A stretch of DNA of 64,000 nt. Origin: Sphingorhabdus sp. GTDB taxonomy: Bacteria > Pseudomonadota > Alphaproteobacteria > Sphingomonadales > Sphingomonadaceae. The stretch covers positions 124,001 to 188,000 of the forward strand of contig JANQNO010000005.1 of NCBI GenBank assembly GCA_028279555.1, read 5' to 3'. Positions 35,601-44,507 of this stretch are shown here, one piece after another; position 1 is the first letter of the stretch, and the number at the start of each line of letters is the position of its first letter. The position numbers were made by a program, and so were the translations under genes. The notes below the pieces were generated by a model that saw only the letters and a list, made by a program, of their open reading frames with translations, was not told where the DNA came from and made no database searches.

Positions 35601-37553
35601 ATGTCCAAGGCTGACCGTCCCGATACGCCCAACAGCGCGTCCCGCTTCAATGAGGAGAAGCAGACCTATGCCGTGCGCGGTGTGGGGCAGCCTGACCTGA
35701 AAAAAGGCGTGGCGGCGATCCGCAATGTCTGGGAAACGCTGCCCGCCAAACCCGGCGTCTACCGCATGCAGGATGCGCGCGGCGATGTGCTCTATGTCGG
35801 AAAGGCGCGGGCGCTCAAAAACCGGGTTAGCAACTATACGCAGGTCGAACGGCTGCCCAATCGTTTGAAACGCATGGTGGCGCAAACGCGCAGCATGACG
35901 ATCGTTACCACCAACAGCGAAGCGGAGGCATTGCTGCTGGAGGCACAGCTGATCAAGAAGCATCGCCCGGCCTATAATGTACTGCTGCGCGACGATAAAA
36001 GCTTTCCTTTCATCTTGCTGCGTGCGGATCATGATTTTCCGCGCATCCACAAGCATCGCGGCGCGCGCCGGCACAAGGGTGAATATTACGGCCCCTTTGC
36101 CAGCGCCGGTTCGGTCAACCGGACGCTCAATGCGCTCGAAAAGCTGTTTCTGCTGCGCTCCTGTTCCGACAGCTATTTCAACAACCGCGACCGGCCCTGT
36201 CTGCTCTATCAGATCAAGCGTTGTTCGGCACCCTGCGTCGACCGGATCAGCAGGGAGGATTATGCGCAGCTTGTGGCCGATGCCAAGGCGTTCCTCTCGG
36301 GCAAGTCGACCCAGGTCCAGTCCAAGCTTGCAGGGGAAATGGAAGCAGCGTCCGAGGCGCTCGATTTCGAACGCGCGGCGATGCTGCGCGACAGGCTGAA
36401 AGCGCTGACCTTTATTCAGGGTTCGCAGGCGATCAACGCGCAGGGGCTGGGCGATGCCGATATATTCGCCCTGGCGCGCAAGGAGGGCCATGTCTGCATC
36501 CAGGCCTTTTTCATTCGCGGCGGGCAGAATTGGGGGCACCGCGCTTTCTTCCCGCGCCATGCCGGGGATGATGGCGAGGATGTGATTCTCGCCAACGTCG
36601 TCGCGCAATTTTACGAAGATGTACCGCCCGCAAAGCTGGTGCTATTGGACCGCAAGCTGCCTGATATGACCGTGATGGCCGAAGCGCTGAGCGAGCGGGC
36701 GGGGCGCAAGGTCGAGCTGAGCGTGCCACAGCGCGGCGACCGTGTCCGATTACTGCGGCAGGCGGCGCGCAATGCCGAAGAAGCGCTCGACCGCAAAATT
36801 GCAGAGAGCGCCACGCAGAACAAGCTGCTGACCGAAATGGCCGAGCTGTTCGAACTGTCTGAACTGCCGGCGCGGATCGAGATATACGACAACAGCCATA
36901 TTCAGGGGAGCAATGCGCTCGGCGCAATGGTGGTTGCCGGACCGGAAGGCTTTATCAAGAACCAGTATCGCAAATTCAACATCAAGCGCGGTGAAACCGT
37001 TCCGGGCGATGACTTTGCGATGATGCGCGAGGTTTTTCAGCGGCGGTTTGCCCGCGCTGTGGAAGAGGATCCTGATCGCGAAAAGGATTGGCCAGATCTG
37101 GTGCTGATCGACGGCGGCAAGGGGCAGATGAGTTCTGTCTGCGAGGCGCTGGAAGAGATCGGCGTCGAGGATGTACCGCTCATCGCCATTTCCAAGGGGC
37201 CGGACCGCAATGCGGGAAGGGAAGTGATGCATTTCCCTGACGGGCGGGAGGTCACATTGCCCGCCAATTCGCCGCTGCTTTATTATCTGCAGCGGCTGCG
37301 CGACGAGGCGCACCGGTTTGCCATCGGCGCGCACCGGTCGAAACGCGCCAAGGCCATCACCTCCAGCCCGCTCGATGAAATCCCTGGTATCGGCCCGGCG
37401 CGCAAGAAGGCGCTGCTCCTTCATTTCGGAACTGCCAAAGCCGTGCGCTCGGCCAGCCTGGAGGATTTACAGAAGGCTCCGGGGGTGTCTTCTGCCGTCG
37501 CGCAGAGCGTGTACGATTTCTATAATGGTGCCCACTCTTCGAAACTACCCTAG
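35601..37553 (+). CDS. uvrC: Excinuclease ABC subunit C
   Basis: 650 residues, nucleotide-excision repair incision nuclease. N-terminal GIY-YIG nuclease (KPGVYRMQDARGDVLYVGKA, about 50-70), UVR/UvrB-binding motif (KLAGEMEAASEALDFERAAMLRD, about 245-265), RNase H-like endonuclease (IEIYDNSHIQGSNALGAMVV), and two C-terminal HhH motifs (EIPGIGPARKKALLLHFG). The 41-residue N-terminal extension is longer than in E. coli but typical of alphaproteobacteria. Confidence 0.96.
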   Translation: MSKADRPDTPNSASRFNEEKQTYAVRGVGQPDLKKGVAAIRNVWETLPAKPGVYRMQDARGDVLYVGKARALKNRVSNYTQVERLPNRLKRMVAQTRSMTIVTTNSEAEALLLEAQLIKKHRPAYNVLLRDDKSFPFILLRADHDFPRIHKHRGARRHKGEYYGPFASAGSVNRTLNALEKLFLLRSCSDSYFNNRDRPCLLYQIKRCSAPCVDRISREDYAQLVADAKAFLSGKSTQVQSKLAGEMEAASEALDFERAAMLRDRLKALTFIQGSQAINAQGLGDADIFALARKEGHVCIQAFFIRGGQNWGHRAFFPRHAGDDGEDVILANVVAQFYEDVPPAKLVLLDRKLPDMTVMAEALSERAGRKVELSVPQRGDRVRLLRQAARNAEEALDRKIAESATQNKLLTEMAELFELSELPARIEIYDNSHIQGSNALGAMVVAGPEGFIKNQYRKFNIKRGETVPGDDFAMMREVFQRRFARAVEEDPDREKDWPDLVLIDGGKGQMSSVCEALEEIGVEDVPLIAISKGPDRNAGREVMHFPDGREVTLPANSPLLYYLQRLRDEAHRFAIGAHRSKRAKAITSSPLDEIPGIGPARKKALLLHFGTAKAVRSASLEDLQKAPGVSSAVAQSVYDFYNGAHSSKLP

Positions 37554-37595
37554 GGGCAATCCAGAAAGAGCGTTCAAAGTCCGCTAGCGGGCGTA

Positions 37596-37613
37596 CTAGG
37601 TCACATGACCTAG
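37596..37613. promoter_or_regulatory. Palindrome upstream of the GG-leader peptide gene
   Basis: CTAGGTCACATGACCTAG has perfect 8-base arms around CA. It lies 88 bases before the peptide gene's start, next to a second small palindrome CCGCTAGCGG (37581-37590). It may bind a regulator or form a uvrC-end hairpin. Confidence 0.5.
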
Positions 37614-37700
37614 AGCGGCGAGCCGCAGTTTGGTGTATCCAGCTTCTCTGGTGTGTTTATCCAGAGCAAGAGTTTGCGCCAATTATCTAGGAGAGCATTT

Positions 37701-37856
37701 ATGATCGAAGCGATGTCAAATGAAGAGATTGAATTGATTTCTGGAGGCAAAATTTGGGACAAGTGTAAAACTCCTCTTCACGGCAAACAGAAGGATCACG
37801 GTAAGTCGACGTGTCAAAAGATGATCGAGTGCGTAAAGAAAGTACTCTCTTTCTGA
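37701..37856 (+). CDS. Double-glycine-leader small peptide (bacteriocin-like)
   Basis: 51 residues. The first 16 form a leader ending MSNEEIELISGG, which fits the class II bacteriocin/microcin leader consensus L-S-x-x-E-L-x-x-I-x-G-G cleaved after GG by C39-peptidase ABC exporters. The predicted mature part is 35 residues, strongly basic (nine Lys, two His) with three Cys (mature positions 6, 22, 28) and a hydrophobic C-terminus VKKVLSF. TAGGAGAG precedes ATG 37701, and a strong terminator follows. The gene is AT-rich compared with uvrC. No exporter, immunity or modification gene is adjacent. Confidence 0.75.
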   Translation: MIEAMSNEEIELISGGKIWDKCKTPLHGKQKDHGKSTCQKMIECVKKVLSF

Positions 37857-37881
37857 TTTGATTGACCCGTCAGAGTCAACG

Positions 37882-37912
37882 AAAAAGGCCTCATTGTTGA
37901 GGCCTTTTTTCT
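37882..37912 (+). terminator. Intrinsic terminator after the GG-leader peptide gene
   Basis: AAAAAGGCCTCA pairs with TGAGGCCTTTTTT around a very short loop, with T run included. It works in both directions, since the A run precedes the stem for the convergent YdcH-type gene. Confidence 0.9.
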
Positions 37913-37953
37913 CTGCGGGATAATTTTCCCGCAACGCGATTGGTTGAGCCTGG

Positions 37954-38205
37954 TCAGGTGCCCGCTTTTTCTTTCGACAGTATGTGCTGCACTTCATCGA
38001 GCATGGCCAGCCGCTGCTTCTTCAGATTTTCACTGCGCTCATCGGATGCAGCCTCGATCTCGCTTTCGATCCGGTGAATTTCCCGGTTGGTATCGTGGTA
38101 GCGATCCGCGAGTTTTGCGAAATGATTGTCCGACATTTTCAGCTTGTGGATCAAATCGCTTTCATTTGGAAATTCGTCGTGCAGTTCATGCGGTGTGTGG
38201 CTCAT
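37954..38205 (-). CDS. YdcH family protein (DUF465)
   Basis: 83 residues, short acidic/basic helical hairpin with the pattern ESDLIHKLKMSDNHFAKLADRYHDTNREIHRIE, matching YdcH/DUF465. ATG 38205 is preferred since GGGAG lies about 10 bases before it; the frame stays open upstream without support. Function unknown in the family; small coiled-coil cytoplasmic protein. Confidence 0.85.
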   Translation of the reverse strand: MSHTPHELHDEFPNESDLIHKLKMSDNHFAKLADRYHDTNREIHRIESEIEAASDERSENLKKQRLAMLDEVQHILSKEKAGT

Positions 38206-38393
38206 ACCCATTTCTCCCATATTTGAATCGCTTGCCAATCTAATAGGCCGGACTATGCCAACATTGCGCCAAATCAAAAAGGTGAAATTAATGGCGATGG
38301 GAGACCGGCTTTTCATGCTATTCACCAACCGTTCATCTTGTCGTCCATAGACGAAGCGTTCTATTTCATCGATGAAGCGTTTAGGAGGGATAT

Positions 38394-39824
38394 ATGGGAA
38401 AGCAGCGATCGCCGGGGTTCAAACTGTTTCTGGCAGCTACAATCGGCATATTGCTGATCATTCCTCTCCTGCTGATCTATGCGCTGGTCTATGACCGGCA
38501 AGGACAATCCGACACGGCTCAGGCGGGCATCGCCGATGGATGGGCTGGACCGCAGGTAATGGTTGGGCCTGTTATGGTAATTCCTTACACAACAGACAGT
38601 GTGGAGACGGTGACCGAAAATGGCCGTGAGACATCGCGGACTGTGCGGGTGAAAAAAGAGCTGTTCCTGGCACCGCAAAGTAACACACTAGCAACCACTA
38701 TCAAACCTGACCGCAAGAAGTTCAGCATTTACGAGAGTATTGTTTATGAGGCGGGCAACAGGGGTAACGCAACTTTCACTCTCCCGGTCGATTTTGACCG
38801 CTACGGAATTTCGCGCGAAAGTCTTGATCTGAACAGCGCCGAGTTGCGTTTTGGCATCTCTGACTCACGTGGCCTGCAGGCAGACAGCAAGGTAACAATC
38901 AACGGCTCATCAAGAGAGTTGCAACCGGGCAAAGGTTTGGCCGCAACTAGCGGATCGGGCTTTTTCACATTTGTTGATTGGGATGCGACAGGTTCATTGG
39001 ATGTCAGTTATGAATTTGCCTTTCGCGGTATCAAATCTCTCAGTCTGGTTCCACGTGGAGGAGATACGAGATGGCAAGTGGATTCTAGCTGGACTTCTCC
39101 CAGTTTCGGGGCAGACTACATACCCGATCGGGAAAATGTGAAACGCGACGCAGACGGCTTTGAAGTTAGCTATGCTATCGACAATCTGTCGCTGGGCGAG
39201 GCTATCGCCTCAACGGTTGATCCAGCTCCGCCACCTGTGCTGACAGAGAAGAGCTTTGGCCGATACCAGAGCGAACCGGGCCCAAACAGCACAAATGAAA
39301 GCAAATCCATAGCCATCAGCCTTATTGATCCCGTCAACATCTACAGTCAGGTGGATCGCGCGGTGAAATATGGGTTCCTGTTCATCGGCTTCACCTTCCT
39401 GGCCTTTTTTATGTTCGACGTCGTGGCTGGCGCGAGGGTGGCGGCGGCAGAATATCTGCTCACAGGTGTCGGTCTTGTGCTGTTTTTCGTGCTTCTCCTT
39501 GCCTTTGCCGAAGTGATCGGCTTCATGTGGGCTTATCTGGTTGCGGCGGGCGCGATAACCGGGTTGTTGACGGCCTATTCTGCGGCTGTGCTCAAGAGCT
39601 GGATGCGGGCGCGTGTGATCGGCGGACTGCTGATCGGGCTCTATGCGGTGCTGTATACACTGCTCAATCTGGAGGCTTATTCGCTTCTGATCGGCTCGCT
39701 CCTTCTCTTTGCAGCGCTCGCGATCGTAATGTGGGCGACGCGCAAGATCGAATGGTCATCGGCTGATGACGGCGATGCACCTGGCGAAATTGCGGAAGAA
39801 GAAGCCACCGCTACCGCGGCATAG
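38394..39824 (+). CDS. creD: Inner membrane protein CreD family
   Basis: 476 residues. N-terminal membrane segment (about 10-32), a large periplasmic beta-rich part (35-320) including WAGPQVMVGPVMVIPY and SGFFTFVDWD, then five to six C-terminal membrane helices from VKYGFLFIGFTFLAFFMFDV on and an acidic tail. This order is the CreD/CbrC-like layout. No creB/creC two-component genes are next to it. AGGAGG precedes the start. CreD overexpression is known to give colicin E2 tolerance in E. coli. Confidence 0.9.
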   Translation: MGKQRSPGFKLFLAATIGILLIIPLLLIYALVYDRQGQSDTAQAGIADGWAGPQVMVGPVMVIPYTTDSVETVTENGRETSRTVRVKKELFLAPQSNTLATTIKPDRKKFSIYESIVYEAGNRGNATFTLPVDFDRYGISRESLDLNSAELRFGISDSRGLQADSKVTINGSSRELQPGKGLAATSGSGFFTFVDWDATGSLDVSYEFAFRGIKSLSLVPRGGDTRWQVDSSWTSPSFGADYIPDRENVKRDADGFEVSYAIDNLSLGEAIASTVDPAPPPVLTEKSFGRYQSEPGPNSTNESKSIAISLIDPVNIYSQVDRAVKYGFLFIGFTFLAFFMFDVVAGARVAAAEYLLTGVGLVLFFVLLLAFAEVIGFMWAYLVAAGAITGLLTAYSAAVLKSWMRARVIGGLLIGLYAVLYTLLNLEAYSLLIGSLLLFAALAIVMWATRKIEWSSADDGDAPGEIAEEEATATAA

Positions 39825-39946
39825 ATCTGGACTGCGGGGACTGCGAGCGCTTGCCGCATTGGGGGCAGGCCTTCGCTCTCCTTTTGTGCTTGCCGTTGAC
39901 CACCTTGCCGGACTAGTGGGCCGGATAGGTAGGCAGGAGAATTGAA

Positions 39947-40834
39947 TTGCCCCAAGTCCAGGCCAACGGGATGGAAATCTACTATGAAGAGGTGGGCAAG
40001 TCCGATGCTCCGGTAATATTGCTTGTCATGGGGCTGGGCACTCAGATGATCGCCTGGCCGGAAGATTTCGTGAAAGGCTTGGCCGATTCCGGCTTTCGCG
40101 TCGTCAGTTTCGACAATCGCGATATTGGGAAGTCGACATATCTGGATGGCGCACCATCGCCAAATTTGATCTGGGCGATGTTTGCGGTGCGCTTAGGCCT
40201 GCCCTTGAAAACGGCCTATTCGCTCACCGATATGGCGAGCGATGCGGCGGCGTTGCTAGATGCGCTTGATGTAAGGCAGGCGCATATTGTCGGCGCATCG
40301 ATGGGCGGTATGATAGCGCAGATAATGTCGGCGAAATGGCCTGATCGTGTGCTTAGCCTGACCTCGGTGATGTCGTCGAGCGGCGCGCCCGGTTTGCCCG
40401 GGCCGTCGCCCGAACTGCGCAAGCGTTTGATGCAGCGCCCACCGAGAAGCGCTTCGCGAGATGAGGTGATTGCATTCGGCACCGAAACGCTCAAGGCAAT
40501 TGCATTTCCAGACCCGGCACGCCCCTCCGAAGCTTTTCAGGAGATGGCAGCCCGCGCCTATGATCGCGGCTATAATCCGAAAGGAATGCGGCGGCAGCTC
40601 GCGGCAATAATTGCCGATGGCAACCGTTCGGCCCGCCTCGCCGGGATAACAGTGCCAACGCTTGTGGTGCATGGTGCAGCGGACACGCTGGTGCCGCTGG
40701 CCTGCGGGAAGGATGTTGCGGGCAAGATTCCCGGTGCAAGGATGGAAGTTATCGACGATATGGCACATGATCTTCCGCCATCACAGATACCCCGTATGGT
40801 CGAGTTGATATCAGGGCATGTAGGAGCGGTATAG
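39947..40834 (+). CDS. Alpha/beta hydrolase
   Basis: 295 residues, no signal peptide. Oxyanion region VMGLGTQMIAW (about 28-38), nucleophile elbow GASMGGM (Ser about 117), Asp in HGAADTLVP and His in DDMAHDLP near the C-terminus. The start is TTG 39947 with AGGAG eight bases upstream; the next ATG (39971) would cut the first strand VQANG. Substrate unknown; related proteins are annotated as epoxide hydrolases or esterases. Confidence 0.82.
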   Translation: MPQVQANGMEIYYEEVGKSDAPVILLVMGLGTQMIAWPEDFVKGLADSGFRVVSFDNRDIGKSTYLDGAPSPNLIWAMFAVRLGLPLKTAYSLTDMASDAAALLDALDVRQAHIVGASMGGMIAQIMSAKWPDRVLSLTSVMSSSGAPGLPGPSPELRKRLMQRPPRSASRDEVIAFGTETLKAIAFPDPARPSEAFQEMAARAYDRGYNPKGMRRQLAAIIADGNRSARLAGITVPTLVVHGAADTLVPLACGKDVAGKIPGARMEVIDDMAHDLPPSQIPRMVELISGHVGAV

Positions 40835-40857
40835 GCAGGCCCGTCAAGCGGCTGGTC

Positions 40858-42006
40858 TCAGCGCCAGCGCAGCATCGAACGGTCCAGTTCTGATGGAGAT
40901 CGAACGCCCATGAGCCGCATGTCGCGCTCGATTTCCTCTGTCAGCTTTTGGACAATGCGCGCAACGCCCGCCTCGCCAGCCGCGGCAAGCGCATAGAGGT
41001 AGAGCCGCCCGCCCGAACATGCCGTCGCTCCGGCGGCTAGCGCTTTCAGGACATGCGTGCCGCGCCGCACGCCGCCATCGCAGATAATGTCGATTTGCCC
41101 GCCAACCGCATCGGCAATTTCCGCTATCTGATCGAAGGGGCTGCGCGAACCATCAAGCTGCCGCCCGCCATGGTTCGAGACCATGATAGCCGTTGCTCCG
41201 ATATCCACCGCGCGCTTGGCATCTTCCACGCTCATGATCCCCTTCAGGCAAAACTCGCCGTTCCAGTCGGCACGGATTGCCTCGGCCATTGTCCAGTCCA
41301 TCGAGCGGTCGAGCATGGTGTTGAAATAATCGGCGACCGATACCGCGATATTGCTCCCTTCACCGACATGGGTGTCCAGATTGGGGAGCGCGAATTTCTC
41401 GCGCAGCAGATAGTTGAGCGTCCAGCCCGGATGCGCTGCGTAAGAAAAAAGGGACGCCAGCGTGAAGCGTGGCGGCGAGGTAAATCCCGTGCGCAGGCAG
41501 CGCTCCCGGTTGCCCGCTACAATGGTATCGACGGTCAGCGCAATGGCATCGAAGCCGGCGGCCTTGCAGCGCTCGACCATCGAACGGTTCAGCCCCTTGT
41601 CCTTGTGAATGTAGATCTGGAACATTTTGGGGCTGCGGACCCGCTCGCCGATTTCTTCTATGCTTACCGTGGCGAGGCTCGAGATACCGAACCAAGTGTT
41701 CGCCCCTTGTGCAACATTGGCAACGGCCCGCTCGCCCTGCCAGTGAAACAGGCGTTGCAAGGCGGTTGGCGACAGCATCAGCGGCAAATCGATTTTCTTG
41801 CCCATGACGGTGACCGACATGTCGATATCTTCGACGCCGGCGAGCACATTGGGCACGAGGTCGCAATCGTCAAAGGCACTGCTGTTGCGGGATTTTGTTA
41901 CTTCGTCATCTGCGGCGCCATCAATGTAATGAAAGACAGGCGAGGGGAGCCGCGCCTTTGCCAGACGGCGAAAATCATCAACATTATGGCAATTGTCCAG
42001 CCGCAT
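40858..42006 (-). CDS. FMN-dependent alpha-hydroxyacid oxidase/dehydrogenase (L-lactate dehydrogenase-like)
   Basis: 382 residues, TIM barrel. FMN and substrate motifs: PLMLSPTALQRLFHWQGE, MFQIYIHKD, ALTVDTIVAGNRERC, FCLKGIMSVEDAKRA, the catalytic SNHGGRQLDG (His base and Arg), and ICDGGVRRGTHVLKALAAGA. The next signature reads TACSGGRLYLYALAAAGEAGV, slightly off the usual V-GRP. ATG 42006 starts eight bases after the peptidase stop, suggesting cotranscription; 42042 would overlap it. L-lactate is the likeliest substrate, but glycolate or mandelate relatives cannot be excluded. Confidence 0.85.
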   Translation of the reverse strand: MRLDNCHNVDDFRRLAKARLPSPVFHYIDGAADDEVTKSRNSSAFDDCDLVPNVLAGVEDIDMSVTVMGKKIDLPLMLSPTALQRLFHWQGERAVANVAQGANTWFGISSLATVSIEEIGERVRSPKMFQIYIHKDKGLNRSMVERCKAAGFDAIALTVDTIVAGNRERCLRTGFTSPPRFTLASLFSYAAHPGWTLNYLLREKFALPNLDTHVGEGSNIAVSVADYFNTMLDRSMDWTMAEAIRADWNGEFCLKGIMSVEDAKRAVDIGATAIMVSNHGGRQLDGSRSPFDQIAEIADAVGGQIDIICDGGVRRGTHVLKALAAGATACSGGRLYLYALAAAGEAGVARIVQKLTEEIERDMRLMGVRSPSELDRSMLRWR

Positions 42007-42014
42007 ATGCGGGT

Positions 42015-42938
42015 TCAGAGTACGCCCCGGAAATAATCGCATTGCTGCGGATCGCCGCTTTGCAAGCCGCGCCGCAACGCCTCCGTCCTCTGCTGCGATG
42101 TCCCATGGGTGAACATGCTTTCGATCGGACGCTGGCCCGACCGGCGCATGATTGTATCGTCACCGATAGCATGGGCAGCGCGCATGCCTTCCTCGATATC
42201 GCCTGCCTCTAACCGGGCCTTGTTGCGGTTCGCCCAGATGCCGGCATAGCAATCCGCCTGCAGTTCCATGCGCACCTGCAACTGGTTACCCTCGGCCTTG
42301 CTGACGCGTGCCTGCCGCTGCCGCACCCTGGCGGCCACACCGGTCAGATTCTGGATATGATGCCCCATTTCATGCGCGATAACATAGGCATAGGCAAAAT
42401 CGCCGCCGGCATTCATCTGCTGGCTCATCTGCGCGAAAAAGCTGGTGTCCAAATAGATGCCATTGTCGGCCGGGCAATAGAAGGGGCCCATCGCAGATTG
42501 GGCAGCACCGCAGCCCGAACGCCCTCCGCCTTGATAGAACTCCAGTTTGGCAGGCCGGTATTGCGCGCCGCCTTGCCGGAAAATCTCCGCCCAGGTCTGT
42601 TCGGTCGATGTGAAGACCCGGCAGGCAAAAAGCTCGGCCTCCGTATCGCAGGCCACATTTCCGCTCGCGCTGCCTTGCTGGCTACTGCTGCCCGGCGCAA
42701 CTCCGGAGCTCCCGAGATTCAGCCCGCCGCCTGAAAAATACATGAATGCAAGAGCAGCGATGCCGATGATCGCGATCGTGCCGCAGCCCATTTTCCGCCT
42801 ACCGAGTAACATGGGAAGGAGCCCGATGATTAGCGAAGCAATTCCGCCTCCGCCGCCTCCACCCATACGAAAGCCGCCGCTCCGGCCGCGGCCTTGATCG
42901 TTGATATTGCCGCTTGGATCCAAATCGTCGAGGCGCAT
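42015..42938 (-). CDS. ypfJ: YpfJ-family neutral zinc metallopeptidase
   Basis: 307 residues. Gly-rich N-terminus (20-35), one membrane helix (about 52-69), Ser/Gly linker, then a peptidase domain with HEMGHHIQ (zinc His pair and catalytic Glu) and the third ligand Glu in ELQADCYAGIW. Conserved C-terminal IESMFTHGTSQQRTEALRRGL is typical of the family. Anchored in the inner membrane with the catalytic domain outside. Physiological substrate unknown. Confidence 0.9.
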   Translation of the reverse strand: MRLDDLDPSGNINDQGRGRSGGFRMGGGGGGGIASLIIGLLPMLLGRRKMGCGTIAIIGIAALAFMYFSGGGLNLGSSGVAPGSSSQQGSASGNVACDTEAELFACRVFTSTEQTWAEIFRQGGAQYRPAKLEFYQGGGRSGCGAAQSAMGPFYCPADNGIYLDTSFFAQMSQQMNAGGDFAYAYVIAHEMGHHIQNLTGVAARVRQRQARVSKAEGNQLQVRMELQADCYAGIWANRNKARLEAGDIEEGMRAAHAIGDDTIMRRSGQRPIESMFTHGTSQQRTEALRRGLQSGDPQQCDYFRGVL

Positions 42939-43038
42939 CTAAATCACTCCCTACTCCTAACAGCAAAGCATTGCGCTTTTGCTCAAAAACCGCAAGGAAT
43001 AACCTCGATATCTCTCCCATATTCGAAAGGATCGTCCG

Positions 43039-43824
43039 ATGTTTCTCAAAGGCAAAACCGCGCTGATTACCGGTTCGACCAGCGGTATAGGCCTTGGCTA
43101 TGCGAGAGCGCTGGCAGCCGAGGGCGCAAATGTCATGATCAACGGCTTTGGCGATGAGGCGGAAGTCGCTGGTTATGTCGAAGAACTGAAAGAGGCGAGC
43201 GGGGCAGGGGCCGCCTATTCGCCCGCGGATATGACAAAGCCACAGGAGATCCGGGCGATGGTCGCCGATTGCGCGAAGGCGTTTGGTGGGCCTGATATTC
43301 TGATCAATAATGCCGGTATTCAGCATGTTGCGTCTGTCGACGAGTTTCCTATAGAGAAATGGGATGCCCTGATCGCCATCATCCTTTCCTCGACTTTTCA
43401 TGCAACGGCGGCGGCGTTGCCGGGGATGAAGGAAAGTGGCTGGGGACGCATTATCAACACAGGCTCCATGCACAGCAAAGTCGCCTCGCCTTTCAAGAGC
43501 GCCTATAATGCGGCCAAGCATGGCGTGGCGGGTTTCACCAAGACGGTTGCGCTCGAAGTGGCACAGCAGGGCATTACAGCCAATACGATCTCTCCCGGTT
43601 ATGTCTGGACGCCGCTGGTGGAAGGGCAGATACCCGACACAATGAAAGCACGCGGCCTGACGCGCGACGAGGTCATGAATGACGTGCTCCTGGCCAATCA
43701 GCCGCAGAAGAAATTTGTGACCATAGAGCAGGTGGCGGCGCTTGCTGTCTTTCTCTGCAAAGAGGATGCAAGCGCGATTACCGGTGCCAATCTTTCGGTG
43801 GACGGCGGCTGGACGGCGCAATAG
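43039..43824 (+). CDS. bdhA: 3-hydroxybutyrate dehydrogenase
   Basis: 261 residues, short-chain dehydrogenase. NAD motif TGSTSGIG (11-18), NNAGIQ, Ser in NTGSMHSKVASPFKSAYNAAK with YxxxK (catalytic Tyr and Lys), and the family-specific SPGYVWTPLVEGQIPD. The C-terminal lid and QPQKKFVT segment also match 3-hydroxybutyrate dehydrogenases. AAAGGAT precedes the ATG. It probably serves PHB or ketone-body breakdown, which would feed acetyl-CoA to the nearby glyoxylate enzyme. Confidence 0.92.
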   Translation: MFLKGKTALITGSTSGIGLGYARALAAEGANVMINGFGDEAEVAGYVEELKEASGAGAAYSPADMTKPQEIRAMVADCAKAFGGPDILINNAGIQHVASVDEFPIEKWDALIAIILSSTFHATAAALPGMKESGWGRIINTGSMHSKVASPFKSAYNAAKHGVAGFTKTVALEVAQQGITANTISPGYVWTPLVEGQIPDTMKARGLTRDEVMNDVLLANQPQKKFVTIEQVAALAVFLCKEDASAITGANLSVDGGWTAQ

Positions 43825-43940
43825 CCCGAAACCAAAAAAGACGGTATACTCGGTTTGATGCGCAAATGACGAAGAGGTTCGAGCTGATCGCACCTGTCAT
43901 ATGACTTATGCCGATCTAGGCTTGCATCAGGCCAGCGTCA

Positions 43941-44417
43941 TTAGCTCGACGGTGGTTTCTTCCCCTGCCAGCGCGGTGCCGGACCGGATTTTGGCATTTT
44001 CGGAGCTTTCCCCGATTGTACAGGAGCAGAGCGCGGCGCGTCATTTCTACCGGAATTGACCGTTGACCAACCACCGGTTGTGTCTGCGAAGTCGATAGTC
44101 TGATTTTCGTCCTCTTCGCCGACATCCTTGTCTTTTTTGCCAGATGCTTCGCTGCTTTTTTCTTCGTCCGGGTTTTCGCCGAAACCATGCAAGGGCTCGC
44201 CGAACTGTGAGTGGTCGAATTCTTCTATGTCACCAAAGACCGATTCTTCCACCGGCTGCTCGGCCGCAATTGCATTGGCAGTGGCCGGTGGATTGGCGGA
44301 GACAGGCTTGCCCTTTGCTGGATTGGCTGCAGGGGCACCGCCGCCGCTTGGCGCCATGAATGCTATCAGCCCGCCAATGGTCAGCACAAAAATCAGGCTT
44401 TTCGTTATATTATCCAT
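43941..44417 (-). CDS. Membrane-anchored FGEP-motif protein, copy 1
   Basis: 158 residues: MDNITKSLIFVLTIGGLIAFM (one N-terminal anchor, about 6-22), then a long disordered Pro/Ala/Glu/Lys chain with EEFDHSQFGEPLHGF around residue 68-82. It shares both the start (MD-x-ITK) and the FD-x-S-x-FGEP motif with the next gene, so the two are paralogs. Low sequence complexity outside these points. I do not recognise a family; a periplasmic or cytoplasmic tether is one idea. Confidence 0.65.
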   Translation of the reverse strand: MDNITKSLIFVLTIGGLIAFMAPSGGGAPAANPAKGKPVSANPPATANAIAAEQPVEESVFGDIEEFDHSQFGEPLHGFGENPDEEKSSEASGKKDKDVGEEDENQTIDFADTTGGWSTVNSGRNDAPRSAPVQSGKAPKMPKSGPAPRWQGKKPPSS

Positions 44418-44507
44418 CTCGGCAGATGACCCTGTCAGTTATAGCCTCTTTTGCGATAACCGCTTGTCGTTAATTATTCGCAAAATTCACGAGTTTCGGG
44501 GCATTGC

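Noticed and set aside
37653-37700. Longer N-terminus for the GG-leader peptide (start at 37653)
   Set aside because: Would add 16 residues before a leader that already fits the consensus, and the ribosome-binding site is at 37688-37695.
39825-39946. Possible small Cys-containing frame after creD (CGDCERLPHWG)
   Set aside because: No start codon or ribosome-binding site in frame, and no family recognised.
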